DNA from: Larix kaempferi | Taxonomy: Eukaryota > Streptophyta > Pinopsida > Pinales > Pinaceae | Length of the DNA stretch: 64,000 bases | Reading direction: 5' to 3' | Assembly: GCA_027924585.1 (NCBI GenBank) | Contig: BSBM01000370.1 | Location: 29,595,501 to 29,659,500, forward strand | Shown here: in pieces, positions 25,085-38,437 of the stretch | Position numbering within the stretch: position 1 is the first letter of the stretch | Layout: every line of letters starts with the position of its first letter | Made by a program: the position numbers and the translations under genes | Notes under the pieces: model-generated | Told to the model about the DNA's origin: nothing | The model's input: the letters and a program-made list of their open reading frames with translations, nothing else | The model's database searches: none

Positions 25085-28000
25085 TGTTATCCACTAAATT
25101 GCAATTAGTGGATTCCGAGTGAATCGTTAAAGTTGTCAACATTATCAATGTTCATCATCAGTGTTCCGAGATCCATCAGGCCAAAAACAAAATTGACCCT
25201 TTGTAATTTTTGTATGTCCAAACCCCTGCAGGGGAATTGTAATAAATTGGTCTAGCATGAGTTTTTTATGAAAGGTTTGGCCTTCCTTAAAGTTTGTTAT
25301 CAGAGGAATACTCTAGAGTGTTTTTTCCTTAGGGATTATGTGTTACCATTCAGTGACGTACAATTCCCGAGTTTTTCACTCACACCTTCAAAGCTGGAGT
25401 GTTTCCATGATGGTGAATTTTGAGGGGTTATTAAAACCTACTGGAATGTACTTTTGTAACATGTTAGCCATCAGTATTGAAGCATATGGACAAGCACTAG
25501 GTCCCCTAGGATTTTTGAGTCATTTTGAGAAAATTAATTTTTCTCAGTTTATGAGATTTTTAATAATTTAATTAAAAAAACCCAAATAATGATAAAAGAT
25601 GGGTTAGGAAGTAAAATTTGGCATGTGGGTTCTCTTTTTCTAACCCAGAGCACCCATAAAACCACTAAACCCACTTTTCCTAAGTTTTGAGTGAATAGTA
25701 TTCACTTAAATAATTTTCTCTCCAAAATAATAAAAATGAATTATTTAATTCAAGAATAATCAATTTGGAGAAAATCCAAAATTCTAAATCAGTGGGAGTT
25801 TTTCTGGGGAGTTGGATGGGATGACTTGGCAAGGTCATTTAATGAAGATTCAAGTCAATTTTGAGAGAGATTGAGCATTGAATACATCCCCACGAGTTGT
25901 CTCTCCTCGAGGATTGCGCCGTCCCTCAAGGAGACGTTTTTCCACATGTGGCAGCCATTTGATAGAGAGAGGAGTTTACAATGTAAGGAGGGAAGGCGCC
26001 TACCTTAGGTGGCAGCCTTCCTCTCCATTTGAGATCACCTACCATATCACTCAAGGATTGGCATCCTCCACTTGTCATATTTCAAACCCTAACTCCCTAT
26101 CCTTCTAGAATTCGAATTCCTCTTGGAGAGCTTCTATAAGAGCAAGTTCAAGCTCCATCTTTCTCAAGTAGTGTGGATGCATAGAACCTATTCCAATCTA
26201 TAATTGTTGATCATTGAATATATTGTTGAAGACTTTGGAGGTCCATCTTGTGCAAGTGTATTGAGCTTATTTGAGGTGATATTGTGCTTACTATTTGTTC
26301 ATGCTTTCATGCTTTGGTAGATCTAACATATTGTATTGATTAAACATCTGCAGTTGTCAATTTGTTTAATTGTGGATGAGTTTTAGAGATAGAGAAGTAG
26401 CCAACTGTATTCGGTTATACTTAGGCTCTTCTTCATTTCTTTGATTTCTAACACACTAGATCTATTAATTTGTGTGTTGAGCTTGTTCTTTGTAAGCTCC
26501 AGATCATAGGAAACCCACCAGGATTAGAACTCGGTTGAAGTTTCTATACTTTGGGAAACATATTTTTTTACTTACATTTTGTTACAGGATTTTCCAAGTA
26601 GCAACTCCAACAAGCAAGCTTTGGCTTGGATAGATCCATTCTCTTCTCTACAAAACAAAATCCAAACCCTCTCTTTACTTTTCTTGTTTTGTTTTGCTAA
26701 GTGTTTAAGACGTAGATCTATCATACTTTGCTTATCTTTCAGATCTATAGCACTTTGGCATATTGTTAGTTAGATCTAAGTACTCTAAAAAAACTAAATT
26801 TTGCATTAGATCTAGGCTAGAAAGTTCGATTTTATACTTATAAAAAATTTCGAAATTTCTCTAAGTGTAAATTTTTTTCAAAATTTATCTTTCTTTTTTG
26901 CATTTGCCATCATATTCTAAGTATTTTACTTTCTGGTTTTTAGCAGGTCCAAGGAAAAAAGGAGGAAGCTCTAGCGAAATTTTGCTAAAAATTGTCAAAT
27001 TTACCTTCTAAAGGACTTTCTCCACCATTGTTTCAAAGTTTTAGCTTGTAAACCCTTAGATCCAAGTCTAAAAGGACTAAGAGGTATATTATTTTTTGCA
27101 ATTTGTAAAATATTAAACGAGAGCAGTGGGGAAACCAACACCCACATCCCATCCCCCTAGGGGGATTTGTGTATTTTGTACATTTTCATGTGATTGCAAT
27201 TTTTCTATGTTGCACAGGAACCCATCCCCGCCGAAAAAAGCCCCGTACCCGCCGTCCCCGCGTTTTGGGGACTTGGGGACCCCTAGGAAACGTCCCTAAT
27301 CTTTTGGGGACTTCATTAGGGACTTGGGGACTTGTTGGTCGTACCCAAAACGTCCCCAACAGATTCCGGGAACTTTCGACAAGATTTTGGAGACATTCCA
27401 AGTAGATTTTAGAGATGTCCCGTTAGATTTTGGAGATGTTTTGGTCATGTATCTTTAGTTTTGACAATGGACATTGATGATTGGACAATATGATCATTTA
27501 TCCCATCCATATTTTTTGTATTATTCTAAATCTAAATCTGCACAAGTTGCATCTCAAAATATGGGTTGTGTATGATGGATTTTGATTTGGGTTTCTGGTG
27601 ATTTAACTGTTGTCCTTTTAGCAACATCATTACAAGTAGCAAAGCCTCCATGTCAACAAACTAAGAAATGCAACAACTGAAAAGTTTGATCTTTTTGGGT
27701 ATTGCTCTTGTCCTTCTCATCTTTAGGGTCATCTTAGCTTTAACATATTGTACATAGGTGTCCACGAGTTATTCAAGATTTAGATTGGGTACTAAACATT
27801 TGAATAATTCCTATTGAATAGCCTTCTTAATCTAAACTATGAATCTAATCTCTTTATAGAATGCAAGCATGTATATCCCAAAGTGTTTTGTTGTGGTTTT
27901 CAACACGACTGTAAAAATCTGTAGAACCTGTTGTGAAGGGAATGCTTTTTAACCCAATCATTATAAACAAGAAATTTAAGGAAGAAGAGTTGTTATAGAG

Positions 28001-29580
28001 ACTAGCATTCTCCTCGTAGACCCTTCATGGACCTTAATGCAGATTGAAAATAGTTAAACTTAATTTTCCTAGAGATAAACTACATTTTGTTCACGTTCAA
28101 GTGCCAATAATGGTCACGCGGTCCTTTCCTTATTTGCCTGAGTTTTTTAAAAACTACCAAGTGTAAGGGATGTGCATAATACTATAAATTATAAACTATT
28201 GTGCTTATAAGCAACTACAAATGCTTATGGTGAATTCTAACTTTTAAAAGTTATATATATATATATATATTATTGCCGTCCCCAACCTGTCGTCCCCTGA
28301 AAAATTGGGGGTGTGCTCTAGCCGTCCCGGGGACTCTTTCCCCCATCCCCGTCATTCCCCCGTCCCCAAAGCCAGTGCAACATAGCAATTTTTCTAACTC
28401 CACTAATTCACACACTCACTATTGAAGTGCAGGGTGTATACTTCCATTAATATTTTGCATTTTAATCATTTTCATTTTGCAAAAGTAAAGTAGAAATAAA
28501 ACCATCATTCGTCGCCACGAACTATGCTCTCACCTTCAGCTAAAGGCACTGCCGATTAGTGAAGGTTGATCAGAAAAGTGACACATAAGTTTGGCCACCA
28601 TATATTTTTCCATAAGTTTTATGTTACTTTCCACAACTTAATTTGTTTAATAAAAAGAACCCAAAGTCTCTTGAACTTAGCTAAAAAGCAAGTCAAGAGC
28701 GCTCTCTGTCGGAGAGTACAATGGTTACTTGTTCAAATTTGGAATAAACTCATTTCACTACCACTACGTATGCTCTACCCTTTTTGGGATACTCAGAAAC
28801 AGTGGGAGCACTTTTTTAACATTCCACACTTAACTTAATCAGCCACTTAATAAAATTAACATCCCTTTAAGATAAGTGAAAATCCGGCACTTCATTGGAC
28901 TTTGGTGGGGAAATTCTCCCTGGGGACGCCGGATCACTGTACTTAGACCTTGGTGGCACCATTAGACTACATACCTGGTTGGTGTAGTGTTGAACACGCT
29001 CTTGAGGCTTTGGCAGCCAAAATGTCCTTGTACGGAACCACCAACTTCTAAATTTTCGGACATTCCTCTTTGAACCTTGCGGTATCTCGAGAGTTCCCCT
29101 TTTTTTTTACCTAATCAAGATTCACAATTAATAATCTAAAATTCATCAAGAGACAATTGCACAACATTTCCCTTTTCAACATTATTTACTTTCACTGTGT
29201 TTGACTCCATAAGGCACTGGTCCTTGCACTTTATTTGCTTATTATCTTATCAATCCATCGTGCATCTATATTTTACAGTGATATTTAATTCATGTTGGTA
29301 AAGACTATTTTAACTATTGTTGCAATTATATCTTGAAACCCCACTTTTAAAAAATCCAAAAAAACCTTAATAAACAACCCATCAACTAATCGGAAGACCC
29401 TAATAACCTTAGTAACTTTCCATAGGGACTACCTCCCTTGGCTTTCGTTGGGAATTTTGCCTAAACGGAGGACTCAAGAACCAAGTGACATACTTGACTC
29501 AAGACTTGCCACCAAGGGCAGACCGAGCAACAACATAGATTTCTGCTGCGACAAAGACGGTGTGTAATCCGACGAAAACA
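25085..29580 (+). mobile_element. Solo LTR A1 (family A, about 3.3 kb without its insert)
   Basis: Starts TGTTATCCACTAAATTGC, with the clade's 5' hairpin (ATCCACTAA...TTAGTGGAT), and ends ATCCGACGAAAACA. Flanks CACCG (25080-25084) and CACCT (29581-29585) are a target duplication with one change. Its sequence runs parallel to A2 and A3: the CCTTTGTAATTTTTGTATGTCC block, the ACTCTAGAGTGTTTTTTCCTTAG block, TCACTCACACCTTCAAAGCTGGAG, then the R/U5 blocks. There is no internal region or second LTR. It is interrupted at 27206-28384 by another element. Confidence 0.8.
27206..28384. mobile_element. 1.18-kb terminal-inverted-repeat element with GGGGAC subterminal motifs
   Basis: Ends TATGTTGCAC and GTGCAACATA are perfect 10-base inverted repeats, flanked by a perfect 10-bp direct repeat GCAATTTTTC (27196-27205 and 28385-28394). 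Inside each end for 100-150 bases there are many copies of GTCCCC/GGGGAC, largely in opposite orientation at the two ends (CCCATCCCCGCC start; GGGGACGGGGGAATGACGGGG on the reverse of the other end). The core is AT-rich with an (AT)9 run near 28253 and no transposase. The long duplication suggests a Mutator-type insertion; repeated subterminal motifs also occur in hAT elements. Non-autonomous. Confidence 0.8.
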
Positions 29581-29876
29581 CACCTCATTAGAGTAGCATT
29601 TTGTTAGGCTAGTTTAAAATTTTTGCAAGTTAAAGTTAGATCAAATTTTCATCATATCTTTACTTAGGATTAATTTTTGACTTTTTTATGCTAGATTAGC
29701 TTTGTGTATGTTTGTTTACTTTGGCTTATTTCCATATTTGGAAAAAATGAATACTAACCCCCTGGCTCTCCCGAGTACGGTCTTTAACCTGAAAGAGACT
29801 CTTGGGTAGTAATTAGAAAACTTATGTTTTAGTTATTTACTTTGGAATTAACTCCCTCTCTCTCTCGAGTACGGTC

Positions 29877-32800
29877 TGTTATCACCAAACTTATAGGTGC
29901 CCCTAGAGATGAACCCAAGATGGATGGCAGAAGGGAAGGGCAACCCAGATGGCCTCGACTCCCAATGGATGGTTGTCACGCCAATCGAGGCAATCTTCAC
30001 TTTATGTTATTTAGCCCAAGAAAACAAAGGGGGAGACCCAGATCTACACCCGACAGGAGAGATCAAACCAACACACCAAATCAAGTCAAGTATAGTTGAA
30101 GTACGTAAGGTGTATGGTGAACCCTAGATCTATGGGAGAAGTCACAAGATGAATAATAGTTTGGATCAAGGGATTTAAACAGTGTATCTTTGGTCCATTA
30201 TGGGTGGAAGAGTGACTTATGATGTTTGAAGTAAGATCCAGGATCAGGGTACTAGTCAATTATGAGAGAATCCACTACCTTGGGAACTGTGTCCAATGCA
30301 GGGTATTTAAGGACTGAATTAGGGCTAACCAGTACCAGAGATGAGCTTGATTGAGTGATATGACAATGTCAAGGGGTTCAAGCAGCCAAAGCAAGGATCA
30401 AACCACAATCTAACCCAACAATCCAGGAAAGTCGAATGGGCTTGGAGAAAGATCAATGCCTTGGGAAGTGGGCCAAATGGAGTCGGATGTCCACCAAATT
30501 ACAAATCTAGAATGTTGAGGTATTGAGGTAGGTGGATCTAAAAGATTAGGGTCATCCAATGGCTGGATCTCAGTAGATCTGAGATTGAAGTATGCCACAA
30601 AGTGACCCAAGTGGGGCACAGCCCTCAAAATGAGGAATGGGGACCACAAGGTCAAAATCACTAAAGTGACATACTAGGGGTAGGTTATTGAATGTGTAGA
30701 TTACAGATCAAGGGGAATCTCACCTACCCAGGTGCTAGATCCCTACAAACTCACCTCTCCCAGGAAGTGTGACCTCCCTTGCAGAGGCTTCTTTGCCTTG
30801 GAAAATGGGTCAGATAATGGCCAATCCTCACCAAACTACAAATCCGAATTGCCGTGGATACTGTAGAGGTGGGTTTTAAATTTTATACCCAAACACCAAG
30901 TGGATCTTACTAGATCTGAGAAAATGTAAAATGAGGGTTTGCAAATTGAGGGTTTTATCAATGGAGTAGCTATGTCAATGGATTGGAGCCAAGACAAGAA
31001 GAACAAACCTGTGGATCTTACCTGGATAACCTTGTAGATGCCTTGATGATGATGATCTATGCAAACCCGATCAATTTGGAGCGATTTGAGGTAGTTTTCT
31101 ATGAAGTCGAATTGCCCAAGGAAGCCAATTGAACAATATCATATTTACTGCGAACAAGAGATAATACTAATGCCACAAAAGAAATAATAGAAAGATAGCA
31201 TAGATCACAATGATACTAATGATAACCCCCTGATACAAGCGAATGCCAAGTGGAGCGAGTTGAAGAAGCCTTACAAAAACGCCCAAGTGAAGTCACCCTC
31301 CTGTAGACAAGGCAAAAGTTTCCAAAAAAGATAGATCTTACCACAAATACCCAAATGCTAGGATGCAATAGACTTTCCAATCACCATCTAAGAACACCAA
31401 ATGCAAAGGAGACCACAAGAATTTCCACAAGAAAGTTTTTCTATATCAAGATTCCAAGAGCCAAAGACCCATTTACAATGAGAAGCTCTCTCCTTTAAAT
31501 AGGAAGGAGAGAGTCCACAATCTAATCACTTTTTAAATGAGTGGCTAAGATTAAAAGATCAAAAGATCTAATCAATGGTTGAGATGAGCTCAACAATACA
31601 ATACATGGATCAATAATAAAATATAACAATAAGTGGACAAACTCACCCTAGAAGAGGGGATCCCACCAAATCATGATGACAAAATAATAGATCTAGCTTA
31701 TGGTGGGTCCAAGGGGTAATTTTAGACACCCTTGGTCAATCCCCATAGCACAATATCAATAAAATAATCATCAAAGTACCAAATCATGCCTCTATGGACA
31801 AATCGTGAGCCTTAGGAGGCTCCAGAAATCATCAAAAAATGCAATAAGTGATGGATGTGGGTCCCGATGAAGCTGAAACTGCTGGAGAAGGTGTGGAAGA
31901 CATCCCACTCATCATCACAAATCATCCCATGCCATAACCTTGCCTTAGTAGCCCAAATTGAATTCCTCTGTAGCTATTTCTACCATTTCTGAACTGCCTC
32001 GAGAAACATGAAACTGCCCAAACTGCCTCCTGGAGTGTCTGCGCTGTCAAGGTGAGCTCACCAATGAGTCTGGGAGGGGGGTAATATGGTAATAACAAGT
32101 GGCTGGACCACCCCCTCCATGCACAGTGCCCTAGGTGAACCAAGTAAATCTCATCACTGCTCTGACAGGGCCTCCGACAGACCAAAACTGCACTAGGATA
32201 GCCAACTGAGGCTCAATCATCACTGTAATTGCCCGGAACTGAAAACAGACTATCGCATTGGACTCAGAAGGTCCAAATCCATCTAAGATGTGTACTCATA
32301 CACCATATAAACCTTTGCATGGTCCAAAATAAATACTCCTCATATCCGGCAAACCAAATAATAATAATCTGTAAAAGTGTTGAAAAGCACAAATCATCAT
32401 CATAAGCCTGAAACCATTGCATAAGCACACCATGGTGACCTGTACTAGACCATATATCATCTATCTGTAATATCTGAGGTCTGCCACCTCATGTCTTGTG
32501 GTTGACTTTTGGTCAAACTGAGGTTTGACCAAGTCAACATGACCAAAATATAACTCAAATTGTCATCAAGTTGCTGCAAGGTGTCCAAGGTTAAAACATG
32601 CTTTACAATCCATTCAATTAGCAATTATAACAAGAAGTAATCATTATTGGTGATCTAAGTCCAAATAGAATAAGTCATAATTATTATTTATTACTCAGAC
32701 AAGACTTTCAAGGTCATACTCACTTCATAGTTGTGATCAATTTGCTAGTGAAGGGTGAAGGCTAAGGAATACATGGCTAGGTCAAAGGATGACTTACTGA

Positions 32801-34083
32801 CTTAACACTGTGACACTTTGGAAATGGAAAAGAGAATACACACCATAGCATATAGTGGACAAGCAACAACACAGGGAATGGCGGTGTCTCACAAATGGAT
32901 AAGTTGATCAAAGAGTGTTTATTCACCTTACACAGATGCGCACAATCCATAATACAAATGAGGCCAGTAATCTTTTTGATATAGCATTTAAGTTCCATTG
33001 CTTTTTGGGCCTAGAGTTTCCATAGCCTTTGATCTATGTGTGTTTACAAACACATTGCATAGATTTACATTTATTTAGGCTTCTTGCTGCAGGTGTGTTT
33101 TTAAGACACTTGTTTACCTGAGCACTTCTAGGTGTGTCACAGACAGCTTGTTTACCTAGGTATTTTACATTTCACAAAAGATATAACATTTGATATTTCA
33201 TAGCCATTTTCACTTGGCTTGCCTTTCATTCATGTGTGTTGAGAAACACATTGCATGAATGGGCTTTTTCATACAAGATATAACATTTCATTTCCATATT
33301 TTGTTATTCATGGCAGCACTAAAAGTTTCAAGTTTAGCCAACAACATCTTTAGTGACTAGAGGGAATTCACAAGGAAATCCAAGTCACCATAGGTAAGTT
33401 TTGTCACCAACTCAGAGTCGAGACACAATAAACAAGGAAACTTATCCAATATAGAGGCTACAGTGGGGGAAGGTCCACCATGCCACTAGTCAAGTAGTAT
33501 AATGAATCAACTGGGTAAGTCATGGATGGATGAAGACAGTGAATAATGAAACCGACACTAGCAAGCCAAAGTATGGCAGGAATGATCACCTCTATTCTCC
33601 CTAAGGAGGGTAAAACCAATGGGTATAGGCCAAGAACTTCTAAGTCTGAGTAGGGACAAGTATGATATATATATAATACAACCAGGTCCACATATTTATA
33701 TGATCGCCAGATCATGATACTAAATGCTAAGACATGCTGAGAAAATGGAAATAAAAGCAGTATAACCACAACACCATAATATACCTGCTGAGTCATATAC
33801 GTGAATGATCATCATCGGAACCAACATCTGTCCTCTGAAACTGCTGCTGTAACTCTGGGCACTACTGACTTCTCTGTACAAATGGCTAAATAGCTACATC
33901 GGTCATCTCTCTGAGTGTCCTGAAACTTAGTCATGGCATGGGGAATAAAACTGTTGTCCAAAATCTGATAATGATCCATAGCAGGTGCTCATCTTAGCAT
34001 CTCAATGCAAGGGAACTGGTTGAATAGTGTACTGGAATCAAAAAATAATGTATGGTAGCCCGGCTACTATACATGCGATAACA
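29877..34083 (-). mobile_element. Solo LTR B2 (family B, 4.21 kb)
   Basis: Reverse orientation copy of B1/B3. On the plus strand it starts TGTTATCACCAAACTTATAGG and ends CTATACATGCGATAACA. Perfect target duplication CGGTC (29872-29876 and 34084-34088). No internal region. Inserted in host LTR C at the second unit of a short tandem duplication. Confidence 0.88.
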
Positions 34084-34979
34084 CGGTCTTTGAACTGAAA
34101 GAGATTCTTGGGCTTAATAATCAACATAACATCGTTCAAAAACTTGTAAAAATTGGACTCTTTTCCGTATGCTCTGTACCCCTGCGGTTCGTCCGAGCAG
34201 TAAGGTGCATCAAAAGGAATTGAAGTGGCTAGTAATTAAATTAACAACATTCAATTAAGTTCCCTCAACGAAAAATCCGGCGTTACCTCGACTTGATCGA
34301 AAGTTGAGAAATTTTACAAAGGAAGCGGGAACCACTAGGAAGCGACCTTAGGGCACCGTTAGACTACATCCTTGTTGGTGTAGTGTTGAACATGCTCTCG
34401 AGACTCCGTTCCAGCCCACATGTTCTTGTGCGAAATCACTTAGACCAAAATCCGGACATATTCCCCGTACCACAAGGTATATTGGGAATCCCATTTTTTC
34501 CCTTTAATCAACTCATCCTTCCATCATAATTAAAATAAACCAAGAACACTTGCAAAACATTTCGATTTACAAGCAGCATTGTTTAATTTTGTGACTCCAT
34601 CGGCACTGGTTTTTTCACTTGTTTTAGCAATAATATTTTGAATTTGCTTATCATTAATTATTGTTATTATTTCAATCATGTTGATATTATGTTGTGGATG
34701 TGCTTAAATGAATTTGCAACAAACTTGATCAATTTTCACTATTTCACTTAAAAACTCCTAATAAACACTCATCCCATCCTTAACAATTAACTCAATCTAA
34801 GAGCCTTGAAAACTCTTTGATAGGGTCTACCCTTGTTGGCTTCGGTTAGGAGTTTTCCTAAATGGAGGAGTCAGGATCAGGTGACAACACCTAACTTGAG
34901 ACTTTCCCACAAGGACACACCAAGCAGCTTCGAAATATTTTTGTTGTGTTTCCCCCAGGTTTGCATTTCGGTGGCAACA

Positions 34980-35446
34980 GTCTATAGGGGCCAAACGGTG
35001 TCTTATTCCATATCTTGAGTTATACTAGGTATCCATGGATTCTGAAAGCATATTTGGATACCCATTTGGCAATTTATCTAGGTATATGGCATCAGATTGG
35101 TCACTACCACCTTGGATCAATTTATTCCAAAAAGTTGGTGGACCTTTCCCGAGAGACTACAGTGTTGATTTTCATGGACATGCATGGGAATTTTATACTT
35201 AGTGTTTTTGAAATATGAGAGTGGATCTCAGCACCCATTTGGCTCTTTTTCATCCTCCCATACTTGCATGTCAGGGTGTTCTCCTAGATTGGTCAAATTC
35301 TATAGGGTCATCTTTCCAATGTCAATAGGCAACCTAAAAACTTTATGATCATGCACAGGAATGATCCAATCACTATATTGACAAAGATTTGGTATATTTG
35401 GGCACCCATTTCCCCTACTATCCAAATCAACCTTCCTCTGGCAAAG
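34980..35446. other. Unassigned flank between LTR C and block H
   Basis: No coding signal. A motif of the type TTTGG(A/G)(T/C)ACCCATTTGGC recurs near 35055, 35235 and 35398, a loose dispersed repeat. No primer binding site follows the end of C. Confidence 0.4.
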
Positions 35447-38381
35447 TGTTGTCCATCTAGAGGGTTTTCTAGGCACAGGGGGTTTACACAGGCTTATTTC
35501 AGCACATGAGAGATTAATTGATGGAACACCTAAGGTTTTTTATTTAAAACGCCTAATTTTATGTCTAATTGATTAGTGAGATGTTAAAAAGTGCATTTTT
35601 GTTCTATTTCTCAGTTTACATTGCACTTTTTGGATTAATTGAGGCCTAGGTGGCTAGTGGCACATATGTTGAGGAAAATTTGATGATGTGGCCCCTTTGG
35701 CACACATGTGGAGGCACAATGGGATCAACTAAAGAACATATCAACTCAATATTAAACCCTATCCACTTATATCTTCACTTTTGACATGGATAGACTTCTC
35801 TTGGCTAATTCATGTGTCCCAATGACCTGGCTCTTGGATTGATGATTTGACCACTCCATGGATTGGGGAAACAACACATGGCTTTTGGCATTTGGTTTCA
35901 TCACTCCCATGGTATTTGCTACTTGTATTGATGAATACCTGTGGTATTGGGATTATTTTACTATTTCACTTGTCAAGGGTTGAATTCGCCCTCATTAAGC
36001 TCAACGATTTGGTTAGTTAGCATAAATTCTTGTTGTAAGAGAATGGATCTAGACCTTAGATCTAGATCTTCTCATCTAGAGATCATCACTCATGTAACAA
36101 CATTTTGACCTCATCTCAAGAGAAATTCGCCCTCCTTAGCCTATAAAAGGAAGGATCGATTTCTCCCTTAGGATTGAAATTTTGGCTAATGCAATAATAA
36201 ATTTATAATACTCTGCTTGCTCTTCTTCATTGGGTTCTTGGGGCTCTTCTTGTTGATGTATAGCGGATATTGTATATTTGCTTTGATGATGAAAATCTTC
36301 ATGAGGGTTTGAGGTAATTGGTAGAAATCTTACTTATCCTTAGTAGATCAGAGAATGATGGCTGCAACCTTGCTCTCTAGGAATGATGATCAAATTATTT
36401 AATATGATTGTTGCAACCTCATTTTATTTGGTTTGATTTCATTCACTAAATATTTTTCTAACCTTGTGTTGAGTTTTTGCTATTGGATAGATTGCTTTGT
36501 CCTCTTGATGATTGTAGGAATTCATCATAAGATTGGAGGAGGAGATCAGCCATTTGTCTCAAGCTATCAAGGAGGGGGATTTCTTTGTCCACCACTCTCC
36601 CTTAGAGATCTTTCATTTTCACTCAAATTTGTCATGAATCCATTTTCCCAACAAGTGTTTCCCTCAAGGCACTAGAGCTAGGGTTTGTAGTTTACATTTT
36701 ATTTCATTTCCATTTTTTACATCTAATTTCAATCTTACTCATCCATTTTTCTAATTTTGTAGGTGCTTGGATCTATTTTTCACAAGAGACTAATATGGGA
36801 TTCACTTCCCCTCCTTGGATACTAAATTTCTAAACAATTCATACTAGGAGCATAAGCTCATATACCCTAATAAACCTAAGCAAACTCAGCTCATTAAATT
36901 AATTAATAGTGGTGTATCTTAGTCTCTTATTTCAATTTTTCAAGTGCCTAACTAGTAAGCTATTCTAGATTGCTAGATCTTAAATTCTTACTAGTTTTAT
37001 TTGTTGTTACATTGTTAATTTACAGATCTAAATCTACAGCAAATCTCATCTAAATTAGCTTTAAAATCACACTAGTATTGTGGATCTAGGGTTTGAATTT
37101 TAAGGATTAAGGTCTAGATGTATGCTTACTATTACTAGTTATCATACAAGCTAATTAGATCTAGATATCTTGCTGGTTTTACTATTATTTTATGTCTCAT
37201 TTCAGATCTAAATGCAACAGCAATCTTAGTGTTGAATACTTTTAGGAAGGCAAACTAGCCTTGTGCATTTGATTTTGGTTTCTAAGATAAGTCTCATGCA
37301 TGTTTACTATGGTTGGTAATATGGATAACACTCAACACTAAATAAATCAAATCCTGCCTTCCTAAGCTTCTTTCATAGCATTTGTTATTCATCTTGCCTG
37401 TTAATTGAATGATCTACATGGTAAATGCTTGAAGTATGCTATGATCCTAATGATCCATGTAACCTAATCTAATTCAATTAATTTGTGAATGCTTGTTGAA
37501 TCACATAATTGATTATGAGGCGAGGGTAATTCTTTACAATAGTTCTTTGTGGTAATTTGATCCATTAAACGAATTCACACTTTTGGCGAAGATAGCCTCA
37601 CATGTGAATACTTAAGTTCTAAGTAATATTGGTTCTTTAGGCTATTCGCACTTTTCATGATAGTCTCAAGTGATTGCTACATTTCAAGTTTTTTGTGGAT
37701 GCCTGAATGATTCATGGATGGTAGTTTACTTTGTTCAATTTATAAATGCTAATGAATAACTTCCATCTAAACCACATGCAAACACTTCTCTCTCTTAAAC
37801 AACTTATTGCAATGATAATGATTTGATGCTTGGTTTAGTTCATCCATAACACATTGAACTCACTAAGCTATTCACACTTTCTATAAGTTGTTATTATCTC
37901 TTTTCACGTGGATGACAATTTCATTGATGTGTTGATTTATATTGATTAACACCATGAGTTTATGTTAAATGCACATGATACATTGCTGAAAATTTAAATT
38001 TTGGAGCATTATATTGAATCTGTGATAAAGAGTATATATGGCTAAGAGGATTATGGCACTGAGGATTATTGGGTAGAATACGTGTTCCGATGTCTATAAA
38101 TAACACCAAGAGCTTGTCGCTAAGTGGGTAAAAATGTGGTTGAAGGGATCCTACTAGGTTGTGACAATTGTTGGGACACGTCTCCTTACATCCTCGTTAG
38201 GTGTAAGATGTTGGAAATCCCCTTTGACTCTAACCTAGTCCTCTTCTTCAAGTAGTACCACATTAGACAACACTAAACATGGATTCGAACCCCACGTATC
38301 TTGTGTATATCGAGGACCCCCTTAGGCATCCTGAAACCATCCTATCAGTCGTCTTATTACTGTAGTGCACCGAAAACAACA
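35447..38381 (+). mobile_element. LTR-like block H (2.9 kb)
   Basis: Starts TGTTGTCCATCTAGAGGG and ends GCACCGAAAACAACA, tips like those of the A/F/C clade. A TATA-like site (CCTATAAAAGGAAGG, near 36141) lies in the same relative position. Downstream there is the usual agatctaa-rich part and a terminal part with blocks resembling the AGACTACATCC..TTGGTGTAG segment. Flanking 5-mers (CAAAG and TTTGG) do not match, so it may be a half of a larger damaged element. No gene is supported. Confidence 0.5.
36141..36155 (+). promoter_or_regulatory. TATA-like box of block H
   Basis: CCTATAAAAGGAAGG, followed about 60 bases on by AATAATAAATTTATAA, an A/T-rich stretch with AATAAA-like sequence. Confidence 0.45.
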
Positions 38382-38437
38382 TTTGGGAAGATTACTCTTC
38401 ACATACCTAGGAAGTCAAGTGGTGTGGCCAAGGGTAC

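Larger units (their letters stand above)
14817..34979 (+). mobile_element. Host LTR C, in four pieces around G1, A1 and B2
   Basis: Pieces are about 14817-15630, 24949-25084, 29581-29871 and 34089-34979. Read in order they give the R/U5 half of a giant LTR of the A/F clade: the segment with agatctaa repeats, the AGAGCAAGTGGG..CCCAC hairpin near 24990, the GTATGCTCT block, the GCACCGTTAGACTACATCC block and a terminal GGTGGCAACA at 34979. Each interruption has a target duplication: AGAGA for G1, CACC(G/T) for A1, CGGTC for B2. The left (U3) half is absent and would lie beyond the copia/G2 inserts, outside the window. A tandem duplication of about 75 bases (CGAGTACGGTCTTT...GAAAGAGACTCTTGGG) sits at 29770-29871/34084. 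Confidence 0.6.

Noticed and set aside
27169-27405. Open frames on both strands at the start of the TIR element
   Set aside because: Explained by the GC-rich GGGGAC subterminal repeats.
28253-28271. AT dinucleotide run as a marker of a special element
   Set aside because: A short simple repeat in the TIR element; similar short runs at 10511 and 58852 are unremarkable.
35447-38381. Calling block H a solo LTR with target duplication
   Set aside because: The flanking 5-mers CAAAG and TTTGG do not match, so only an LTR-like block is claimed.
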